From Cladorhizidae sp. MBARI D1340-BT2 (lineage: Eukaryota; Porifera; Demospongiae; Poecilosclerida; Cladorhizidae), in contig JAQNBH010000014.1 of the NCBI GenBank assembly GCA_028752905.1, positions 18,955,250 through 19,019,249 on the forward strand: 64,000 nucleotides of DNA, read 5' to 3'. The notes below the pieces were generated by a model that had not been told where the DNA came from, did not search any database, and worked only from the letters and a program-made list of their open reading frames with translations. Of the stretch, positions 52,501-64,000 are shown piece by piece. A program made the translations under genes and the position numbers. Numbering within the stretch: position 1 is the first letter of the stretch; each line of letters opens with the position of its first letter.

Positions 52501-55399
52501 ATAATATATACACACTCACTGATGCACAGGCTGACATCTCTGCTAGTGTATGTATAATATATACACACTCACTGATGCACAGGCTGACATCTCTGCTAGT
52601 GTGTGTATAATATATACACACTCACTGATGCACAGACAGACATCTCTGCTAGTGTATGTATAATATATACACACTCACTGATGCACAGGCAGACATCTCT
52701 TCTAGTGTATGTATAATATATACACATTCACTGATGCACAGGCAGACATCTCTGCTAGTGTATGTATAATATATACACACTCACTGATGCACAGACAGAC
52801 ATCTCTGCTAGTGTGTGCATAATATATACACACTCACTGATGCACAGGCAGACATCTCTGCTAGTGTATGTATAATATATACACACTCACTGATGCACAG
52901 GCAGACATCTCTGCTAGTGTGTGTATAATATATACACACTCACTGATGCACAGGCAGACATCTCTGCTAGTGTGTGTATAATATATACACACTCACTGAT
53001 GCACAGGCAGACATCTCTGCTAGTGTGTGTATAATATATACACACTCACTGATGTACAGGCAGACATCTCTGCTAGTGTGTGTATAATATATACACTCTC
53101 ACTGATGCACAGGCAGACATCTCTGCTAGTGTATGTATAATATATATACACTCACTGATGCACAGGCAGACATCTCTGCTAGTGTGTGTATAATATATAC
53201 ACACTCACTGATGCACAGGCAGGCATCTCTGCTAGTGTATGTATAATATATACACACTCACTGATGCACAGGCAGACATCTCTGCTAGTGTATGTATAAT
53301 ATATACACACTCACTGATGCACAGGCAGACATCTCTGCTAGTGTGTGTATAATATATACACACTCACTGATGCACAGGCAGACATCTCTGCTAATGTGTG
53401 TATAATATATACACACTCACTGATGCACAGGCAGACATCTCTGCTAGTGTGTGTATAATATATACACACTCACTGATGCACAGGCAGACATCTCTGCTAG
53501 TGTATGTATAATATATACACACTCACTGATGCACAGGCAGACATCTCTGCTAGTGTATGTATAATATATACACACTCACTGATGCACAGGCAGACATCTC
53601 TGCTAGTGTGTGTATAATATATACACACTCACTGATGCACAGGCAGACATCTCTGCTAGTGTGTGTATAATATATACACACTCACTGATGCACAGGCAGA
53701 CATCTCTGCTAGTGTGTGTATAATATATACACACTCACTGATGCACAGGCAGACATCTCTGCTAGTGTGTGTATAATATATACACACTCACTGATGCACA
53801 GGCAGACATCTCTGCTAGTGTGTGTATAATATATACACACTCACTGATGCACAAGCAGACATCTCTGCTAGTGTATGTATAATATATACACACTCACTGA
53901 TGCACAGGCAGACATCTCTACTAGTGTGTGTATAATATATACACACTCACTGATGCACAGGCAGACATCTCTGCTAGTGTATGTATAATATATACACACT
54001 CACTGATGCACAGGCAGACATCTCTGCTAGTGTGTGTATAATATATACACACTCACAGATGCACAGTGAGACATCTCTGCTAGTGTGTGTATAATATATA
54101 CACACTCACTGATGCACAGGCAGACATCTCTGCTAGTGTATGTATAATATATACACACTCACTGATGCACAGGCAGACATCTCTGCTAGTGTATGTATAA
54201 TATATACACACTCACTTATGCACATGCAGACATCTCTGCTAGTGTGTGTATAATATATACACACTCACTGATGCACAAGCAGACATCTCTGCTAGTGTAT
54301 GTATAATATATACACACTCACTGATGTACAGGCAGACATCTCTACTAGTGTGTGTATAATATATACACACTCACTGATGCACAGGCAGACATCTCTGCTA
54401 GTGTATGTATAATATATACACACTCACTGATGCACAGGCAGACATCTCTACTAGTGTGTGTATAATATATACACACTCACTGATGCACAGGCAGACATCT
54501 CTGCTAGTGTGTGTATATTATATACACACTCACTGATGCACAGGCAGACATCTCTGCTAGTGTATGTATAATATATACACACTCACTGATGCACAGGCAG
54601 ACATCTCTGCTAGTGTGTGTATAATATATACACACTCACTGATGCACAGGCAGACATCTCTGCTAGTGTATGTATAATATATACACACTCACTGATGCAC
54701 AGGCAGACATCTCTGCTAGTGTGTGTATAATATATACACACTCACTGATGCACAGGAAGACATCTCTGCTAGTGTGTGTATAATATATACACACTCACTG
54801 ATGCACAGGCAGACATCTCTGCTAGTGTATGTATAATATATACACACTCACTGATGCACAGGCAGACATCTCTGCTAGTGTATGTATAATATATACACAC
54901 TCACTGATGCACAGGCAGACATCTCTGCTAGTGTATGTATAATATATACACACTCACTGATTCACAGGCAGACATCTCTGCAAGTGTATGTATAATATAT
55001 ACACACTCACTGATTCACAGGCAGACATCTCTGCTAGTGTGTGTATAATATATACACACTCACTGATGCACAGGCAGACATCTCTGCTAGTGTATGTATA
55101 ATATATACACCCTCACTGATGCACAGGCAGACATCTCTGCTAGTGTATGTATAATATATACACACTCACTGATGCACAGCCAGATATCTCTGCTAGTGTA
55201 TGTATAATATATACACACTCACTGATGCACAGGCAGGCATCTCTGCTAGTGTGTGTATAATATATACACACTCACTGATGCACAGGCAGACATCTCTGCT
55301 AGTGTATGTATAATATATACACACTCACTGATGCACAGGCAGACATCTCTGCTAGTGTGTGTATAATATATACACACTCACTGATGCACAGGCAGACAT

Positions 55400-58300
55400 C
55401 TCTTCTAGTGTATGTATAATATATACACATTCACTGATGCACAGGCAGACATCTCTGCTAGTGTATGTATAATATATACACACTCACTGATGCACAGACA
55501 GACATCTCTGCTAGTGTGTGCATAATATATACACACTCACTGATGCACAGGCAGACATCTCTGCTAGTGTGTGTATAATATATACACACTCACTGATGCA
55601 CAGGCAGACATCTCTGCTAGTGTGTGTATAATATATACACACTCACTGATGCACAGGCAGACATCTCTGCTAGTGTGTGTATAATATATACACACTCACA
55701 GATGCACAGGCAGACATCTCTGCTAGTGTGTGTATAATATATACACACTCACTGATGTACAGGCAGACATCTCTGCTAGTGTGTGTATAATATATACACT
55801 CTCACTGATGCACAGGCAGACATCTCTGCTAGTGTATGTATAATATATATACACTCACTGATGCACAGGCAGACATCTCTGCTAGTGTGTGTATAATATA
55901 TACACACTCACTGATGCACAGGCAGGCATCTCTGCTAGTGTATGTATAATATATACACACTCACTGATGCACAGGCAGACATCTCTGCTAGTGTATGTAT
56001 AATATATACACACTCACTGATGCACAGGCAGACATCTCTGCTAGTGTGTGTATAATATATACACACTCACTGATGCACAGGCAGACATCTCTGCTAGTGT
56101 GTGTATAATATATACACACTCACTGATGCACAGGCAGGCAGACATCTCTGCTAGTGTATGTATAATATATACGCTAGTGTATGTATAATATATACACACT
56201 CACTTATGCACATGCAGACATCTCTGCTAGTGTGTGTATAATATATACACACTCACTGATGCACAGGCAGACATCTCTGCTAGTGTATGTATAATATATA
56301 CACACTCACTGATGTACAGGCAGACATCTCTACTAGTGTGTGTATAATATATACACACTCACTGATGCACAGGCAGACATCTCTGCTAGTGTATCTATAA
56401 TATATACACACTCACTGATGCACAGGCAGACATCTCTGCTAGTGTATGTATAATATATACACACTCACTGATGCACAGGCAGACATCTCTGCTAGTGTAT
56501 GTATAATATATACACACTCACTGATGCACAGGCAGACATCTCTGCTAATGTATGTATAATATATACACACTCACTGATGCACAGGCAGACATCTCTACTA
56601 GTGTGTGTATAATATATACACACTCACTGATGCACAGGCAGACATCTCTACTAGTGTGTGTATAATATATACACACTCACTGATGCACAGGCAGACATCT
56701 CTGCTAGTGTATGTATAATATATACACACTCACTGATGCACAGGCAGACATCTCTGCTAGTGTATGTATAATCACTCACTGATGCATAGGCAGACATCTC
56801 TGCTAGTGTGTGTATAATATATACACACTCACTGATGCACAGGCAGACATCTCTGCTAGTGTATGTATAATATATACACACTCACTGATGCATAGGCAGA
56901 CATCTCTGCTAGTGTGTGTATAATATATACACACTCACTGATGCACAGGAAGACATCTCTGCTAGTGTGTGTATAATATATACACACTCACTCATGCACA
57001 GGCAGACATCTGTGCTAGTGTATGTATAATATATACACACTCACTGATGCACAGGCAGACATCTCTGCTAGTGTATGTATAATATATACACACTCACTGA
57101 TGCACAGGCAGACATCTCTGCTAGTGTATGTATAATATATACACACTCACTGATTCACAGGCAGACATCTCTGCAAGTGTATGTATAATATATACACACT
57201 CACTGATTCACAGGCAGACATCTCTGCTAGTGTGTGTTTAATATATACACACTCACTGATGCACAGGCAGACATCTCTGCTAGTGTATGTATAATATATA
57301 CACCCTCACTGATGCGCAGGCAGACATCTCTGCTAGTGTATGTATAATATATACACACTCACTGATGCACAGGCAGTTATCTCTGCTAGTGTATGTATAA
57401 TATATACACACTCACTGATGCACAGGCAGACATCTCTGCTAGTGTGTGTATAATATATACACACTCACTGATGCACAGGCAGACATCTCTGCTAGTGTAT
57501 GTATAATATATACACACTCACTGATGCACAGGCAGACATCTCTGCTAGTGTATGTATAATATATACACACTCACTGATTCACAGGCAGACTTCTCTGCAA
57601 GTGTATGTATAATATATACACACTCACTGATGCACAGGCAGACATCTCTGCTAGTGTGTGTATAATATATACACACTCATTGATGCACAGGCAGACATCT
57701 CTGCTAGTGTGTGTATAATATATACACACTCACTGATGCACAGGCAGGCAGACATCTCTGCTAGTGTATGTATAATATATACGCTAGTGTATGTATAATA
57801 TATACACACTCACTTATGCACATGCAGACATCTCTGCTAGTGTGTGTATAATATATACACACTCACTGATGCACAGGCAGACATCTCTGCTAGTGTATGT
57901 ATAATATATACACACTCACTGATGTACAGGCAGACATCTCTACTAGTGTGTGTATAATATATACACACTCACTGATGCACAGGCAGACATCTCTGCTAGT
58001 GTATCTATAATATATACACACTCACTGATGCACAGGCAGACATCTCTGCTAGTGTATGTATAATATATACACACTCACTGATGCACAGGCAGACATCTCT
58101 GCTAGTGTATGTATAATATATACACACTCACTGATGCACAGGCAGACATCTCTGCTAATGTATGTATAATATATACACACTCACTGATGCACAGGCAGAC
58201 ATCTCTACTAGTGTGTGTATAATATATACACACTCACTGATGCACAGGCAGACATCTCTACTAGTGTGTGTATAATATATACACACTCACTGATGCACAG

Positions 58301-61300
58301 GCAGACATCTCTGCTAGTGTATGTATAATATATACACACTCACTGATGCACAGGCAGACATCTCTGCTAGTGTATGTATAATCACTCACTGATGCATAGG
58401 CAGACATCTCTGCTAGTGTGTGTATAATATATACACACTCACTGATGCACAGGCAGACATCTCTGCTAGTGTATGTATAATATATACACACTCACTGATG
58501 CATAGGCAGACATCTCTCCTAGTGTGTGTATAATATATACACACTCACTGATGCACAGGAAGACATCTCTGCTAGTGTGTGTATAATATATACACACTCA
58601 CTCATGCACAGGCAGACATCTCTGCTAGTGTATGTATAATATATACACACTCACTGATGCACAGGCAGACATCTCTGCTAGTGTATGTATAATATATACA
58701 CACTCACTGATGCACAGGCAGACATCTCTGCTAGTGTATGTATAATATATACACACTCACTGATTCACAGGCAGACATCTCTGCAAGTGTATGTATAATA
58801 TATACACACTCACTGATTCACAGGCAGACATCTCTGCTAGTGTGTGTTTAATATATACACACTCACTGATGCACAGGCAGACATCTCTGCTAGTGTATGT
58901 ATAATATATACACCCTCACTGATGCACAGGCAGACATCTCTGCTAGTGTATGTATAATATATACACACTCACTGATGCACAGGCAGACATCTCTGCTAGT
59001 GTATGTATAATATATACACACTCACTGATGCACAGGCAGACATCTCTGCTAGTGTATGTATAATATATACACACTCACTGATTCACAGGCAGACATCTCT
59101 GCAAGTGTATGTATAATATATACACACTCACTGATTCACAGGCAGACATCTCTGCTAGTGTGTGTATAATATATACACACTCACTGATGCACAGGCAGAC
59201 ATCTCTGCTAGTGTATGTATAATATATACACCCTCACTGATGCACAGGCAGACATCTCTGCTAGTGTATGTATAATATATACACACTCACTGATGCACAG
59301 CCAGATATCTCTGCTAGTGTATGTATAATATATACACACTCACTGATGCACAGGCAGGCATCTCTGCTAGTGTGTGTATAATATATACACACTCACTGAT
59401 GCACAGGCAGACATCTCTGCTAGTGTATGTATAATATATACACACTCACTGATGCACAGGCAGACATCTCTGCTAGTGTGTGTATAATATATACACACTC
59501 ACTGATGCACAGACAGACATCTCTGCTAGTGTATGTATAATATATACACACTCACTGATGCACAGGCAGACATCTCTTCTAGTGTATGTATAATATATAC
59601 ACATTCACTGATGCACAGGCAGACATCTCTGCTAGTGTATGTATAATATATACACACTCACTGATGCACAGACAGACATCTCTGCTAGTGTGTGCATAAT
59701 ATATACACACTCACTGATGCACAGGCAGACATCTCTGCTAGTGTGTGTATAATATATACACACTCACTGATGCACAGGCAGACATCTCTGCTAGTGTGTG
59801 TATAATATATACACACTCACTGATGCACAGGCAGACATCTCTGCTAGTGTGTGTATAATATATACACACTCACAGATGCACAGGCAGACATCTCTGCTAG
59901 TGTGTGTATAATATATACACACTCACTGATGTACAGGCAGACATCTCTGCTAGTGTGTGTATAATATATACACTCTCACTGATGCACAGGCAGACATCTC
60001 TGCTAGTGTATGTATAATATATATACACTCACTGATGCACAGGCAAACATCTCTGCTAGTGTGTGTATAATATATACACACTCACTGATGCACAGGCAGG
60101 CATCTCTGCTAGTGTATGTATAATATATACACACTCACTGATGCACAGGCAGACATCTCTGCTAGTGTATGTATAATATATACACACTCACTGATGCACA
60201 GGCAGACATCTCTGCTAGTGTGTGTATAATATATACACACTCACTGATGCACAGGCAGACATCTCTGCTAGTGTGTGTATAATATATACACACTCACTGA
60301 TGCACAGGCAGGCAGACATCTCTGCTAGTGTATGTATAATATATACGCTAGTGTATGTATAATATATACACACTCACTTATGCACATGCAGACATCTCTG
60401 CTAGTGTGTGTATAATATATACACACTCACTGATGCACAGGCAGACATCTCTGCTAGTGTATGTATAATATATACACACTCACTGATGTACAGGCAGACA
60501 TCTCTACTAGTGTGTGTATAATATATACACACTCACTGATGCACAGGCAGACATCTCTGCTAGTGTATCTATAATATATACACACTCACTGATGCACAGG
60601 CAGACATCTCTGCTAGTGTATGTATAATATATACACACTCACTGATGCACAGGCAGACATCTCTGCTAGTGTATGTATAATATATACACACTCACTGATG
60701 CACAGGCAGACATCTCTGCTAATGTATGTATAATATATACACACTCACTGATGCACAGGCAGACATCTCTACTAGTGTGTGTATAATATATACACACTCA
60801 CTGATGCACAGGCAGACATCTCTACTAGTGTGTGTATAATATATACACACTCACTGATGCACAGGCAGACATCTCTGCTAGTGTATGTATAATATATACA
60901 CACTCACTGATGCACAGGCAGACATCTCTGCTAGTGTATGTATAATCACTCACTGATGCATAGGCAGACATCTCTGCTAGTGTGTGTATAATATATACAC
61001 ACTCACTGATGCACAGGCAGACATCTCTGCTAGTGTATGTATAATATATACACACTCACTGATGCATAGGCAGACATCTCTGCTAGTGTGTGTATAATAT
61101 ATACACACTCACTGATGCACAGGAAGACATCTCTGCTAGTGTGTGTATAATATATACACACTCACTCATGCACAGGCAGACATCTCTGCTAGTGTATGTA
61201 TAATATATACACACTCACTGATGCACAGGCAGACATCTCTGCTAGTGTATGTATAATATATACACACTCACTGATGCACAGGCAGACATCTCTGCTAGTG

Positions 61301-61600
61301 TATGTATAATATATACACACTCACTGATTCACAGGCAGACATCTCTGCAAGTGTATGTATAATATATACACACTCACTGATTCACAGGCAGACATCTCTG
61401 CTAGTGTGTGTTTAATATATACACACTCACTGATGCACAGGCAGACATCTCTGCTAGTGTATGTATAATATATACACCCTCACTGATACGCAGGCAGACA
61501 TCTCTGCTAGTGTTTGTATAATATATACACACTCACTGATGCACAGGCAGTTATCTCTGCTAGTGTATGTATAATATATACACACTCACTGATGCACAGG
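55400..61600. repeat. Second higher-order repeat zone (1.61 and 2.56 kb offsets)
   Basis: A compound unit, GGCAGGCAGACATC followed by ATATACGCTAGTG, occurs at about 56131, 57741 and 60302. A deleted monomer, GTATAATCACTCACTG, occurs at about 56766, 58376 and 60941. Offsets are about 1610 and 2563 bp. The CTTCTAGTG/CACATTCAC marker at about 55403 and 59576 gives the sum, 4173 bp. The middle copy is shorter, which suggests unequal exchange. Confidence 0.7.
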
Positions 61601-62179
61601 CAGACATCTCTGCTAGTGTGTGTATAATATATACACACTCACTGATGCACAGGCAGACATCTCTGCTAGTGTATGTATAATATATACACACTCACTGATG
61701 CACAGGCAGACATCTCTGCTAGTGTATGTATAATATATACACACTCACTGATTCACAGGCAGACTTCTCTGCAAGTGTATGTATAATATATACACACTCA
61801 CTGATGCACAGGCAGACATCTCTGCTAGTGTATGTATAATATATACACACTCACTGATGCACAGGCAGACATCTCTGCTAGTGTATGTATAATATATACA
61901 CACTCACTGATTAACAGGCAGACATCTCTGCTAGTGTATGTATAATATATACACACTCACTGATTCACAGGCAGACATCTCTGCTAGTGTATGTATAATA
62001 TATACACACTCACTGATTTACAGGCAGGCATCTCTGCTACTGTATGTATAATATATACACACTCACTGATGCACAGGCAGACATCTCTGCTAGTGTATGT
62101 ATAATATATAAATATATACACACTCACTGACGCACAGGCAGACATCTCTGCTAGTGTATGTATAATATATACACACTCA

Positions 62180-63700
62180 CTGATTTACAGGCAGGCATCT
62201 CTGCTAGTGTATGTATAATATATACACACTCACTGATGCATAGGCAGACATCTCTGCTATTGTATGTATAATATATACACACTCACTGATGCACAGGCAG
62301 ACATCTCTGCTAGTGTATGTATAATATATACACTCACTGATGCACAGGCAGGCATCTCTACTAGTGTATGTATAATATATACACACTCACTGATGCACAG
62401 GCAGACATCTCTGCTAGTGTATGTATAATATATACACACTCACTGATGCACAGGCAGACATCTCTGCTAGTGTATGTATAATATATACACACTCACTGAT
62501 GCACAGGCAGACATCTCTGCTACTGTATGTATAATATATACACACTCACTGATGCATAGGCAGACATCTCTGCTAGTGTGTGTATAATATATACACACTC
62601 ACTGATGCACAGGCAGGCATCTCTGCTAGTGTGTGTATAATATATACACACTCACTGATGCACAGGCAGACATCTCTGCTAGTGTGTGTATAATATATAC
62701 ACACTCACTGATGCACAGGCAGACATCTCTGCTAGTGTATGTATAATATATACACACTCACTGATGCACAGGCAGACATCTCTGCTAGTGTGTGTATAAT
62801 ATATACACACTCACTGATGCACAGGCAGACATCTCTGCTAGTGTATGTATAATATATACACACTCACTGATGCACAGGCAGACATCTCTGCTAGTGTATG
62901 TATAATATATACACACTCACTGATGCACAGGCAGACATCTCTGCTAGTGTATGTATAATATATACACACTCACTTATGCACATGCAGACATCTCTGCTAG
63001 TGTGTGTATAATATATACACACTCACTGATGTACAAGCAGACATCTCTGCTAGTGTATGTATAATATATACACACTCACTGATGTACAGGCAGACATCTC
63101 TACTAGTGTGTGTATAATATATACACACTCACTGATGCACAGGCAGACATCTCTGCTAGTGTGTGTATAATATATACACACTCACAGATGCACAGGCAGA
63201 CATCTCTGCTAGTGTATGTATAATATATACACACTCACTGATGCACAGGCAGACATCTCTGCTAGTGTATGTATAATATATACACACTCACTGATGCACA
63301 GGCAGACATCTCTGCTAGTGTATGTATAATATATACACACTCACTTATGCACATGCAGACATCTCTGCTAGTGTGTGTATAATATATACACACTCACTGA
63401 TGCACAAGCAGACATCTCTGCTAGTGTATGTATAATATATACACACTCACTGATGTACAGGCAGACATCTCTGCTAGTGTATGTATAATATATACACACT
63501 CACTGATGCACAGGCAGACATCTCTGCTAGTGTATGTATAATATATACACTCACTGATGCACAGGCAGGCATCTCTACTAGTGTATGTATAATATATACA
63601 CACTCACTGATGCACAGGCAGACATCTCTGCTAGTGTATGTATAATATATACACACTCACTGATGCACAGGCAGACATCTCTGCTAGTGTATGTATAATA
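62180..63700. repeat. Duplicated satellite block with a 1217-bp offset
   Basis: A series with a 49-bp monomer (ATATATACACTCACTGATG lacking one CACA) and CTACTAGTG occurs near 62330 and again near 63547. Copies differ at single bases. Confidence 0.6.
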
Positions 63701-64000
63701 TATACACACTCACTGATGCACAGGCAGACATCTCTGCTAGTGTATGTATAATATATACACACTCACTGATGCATAGGCAGACATCTCTGCTAGTGTGTGT
63801 ATAATATATACACACTCACTGATGCACAGGCAGACATCTCTGCTAGTGTGTGTATAATATATACACACTCACTGATGCTCAGGCAGACATCTCTGCTAGT
63901 GTATGTATAATATATACACACTCACTGATGCACAGGCAGACATCTCTGCTAGTGTATGTATAATATATACACACTCACTGATGCACAGGCAGACATCTCT

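Larger units (their letters stand above)
37570..64000. repeat. 53-bp satellite array, block 4 (continues past the window)
   Basis: About 500 monomers by length, unbroken by other DNA. The left part (to about 52 kb) shares the marker set of block 2: the AATTTATAC to GATGAACAGG series recurs near 39.7, 43.0 and 49.0 kb, CTACCAGTG near 38.9, 42.2, 45.2 and 48.2 kb, and 44-bp truncated units near 41.3, 44.65, 46.8 and 51.1 kb. The right part has its own markers, such as CTTCTAGTG with CACATTCAC (about 52.7, 55.4 and 59.6 kb), GATTCACAGG and CATGCAGACATC. The array reaches the last base. Confidence 0.97.

Noticed and set aside
18231..63656. Many 60-100-codon frames in the satellite
   Set aside because: They are repeats of the same translation of the 53-bp monomer, present on both strands and in shifted frames.
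12226..64000. CRISPR-like array of regular repeats
   Set aside because: There are no unique spacers; the whole 53-bp period is repeated. The context is an animal genome with no cas genes.
12226..64000. CENP-B box or telomere repeat in the satellite
   Set aside because: The monomer has no CpG, so it cannot match the CENP-B box, and it contains no TTAGGG-type repeats.

Overview
The window looks like animal (metazoan) nuclear DNA. A demosponge is my best guess, but a cnidarian or other invertebrate is not excluded. The evidence is a death-domain/NACHT/leucine-rich-repeat immune-receptor gene, several eukaryotic transposon types (a solo LTR with its target duplication, a Ty3/gypsy-like gag relic, a TTAA-flanked piggyBac-like element, two terminal-inverted-repeat elements) and about 45 kb of satellite DNA. 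There is no bacterial gene organisation, no operon, and I recognised no tRNA or rRNA.

Layout. Positions 1-3237 hold one long open exon of an NLR-type receptor, 5'-incomplete at the window edge, with a death domain, an Ig-like segment, a NACHT ATPase and about eleven LRRs encoded by near-identical 84-bp DNA repeats. Positions 3238-11460 are gene-poor and hold transposon and repeat relics. These are an AT-rich tract, a roughly 560-bp imperfect palindrome, a retroelement coding fragment, a solo LTR (6047-6441, TSD ATATG), two families of degenerate repeats, a decayed LTR retrotransposon (about 7882-8700), a CpG-rich promoter-like patch with a possible first exon (9060-9264), and a piggyBac-like element (10417-11331). 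Positions 11461-12225 carry a 71-bp and then a 27-bp tandem repeat.

From about 12226 to the right edge the window is a satellite array with a 53-bp monomer (about 850 copies by length). It is interrupted by a 3.67-kb DNA transposon (13485-17153) with a decayed transposase-like gene, and by two copies of a 1364-bp TIR element (33617-34980 and 36206-37569). Variant monomers recur in fixed order at kilobase spacing, so the array has grown by tandem duplication of multi-monomer blocks (2.03, 3.92, 2.59, 1.61 kb and others). The array runs off the right edge.

No genes here form an obvious pathway. The only probable intact host gene is the NLR. Short open frames inside the satellite and minisatellites are by-products of repetition, because three 53-bp monomers (159 bp) or one 27-bp unit restore the reading frame. 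Nothing was computed or searched. Family assignments rest on recognisable motifs, and long-range repeat offsets were read by eye from marker monomers.
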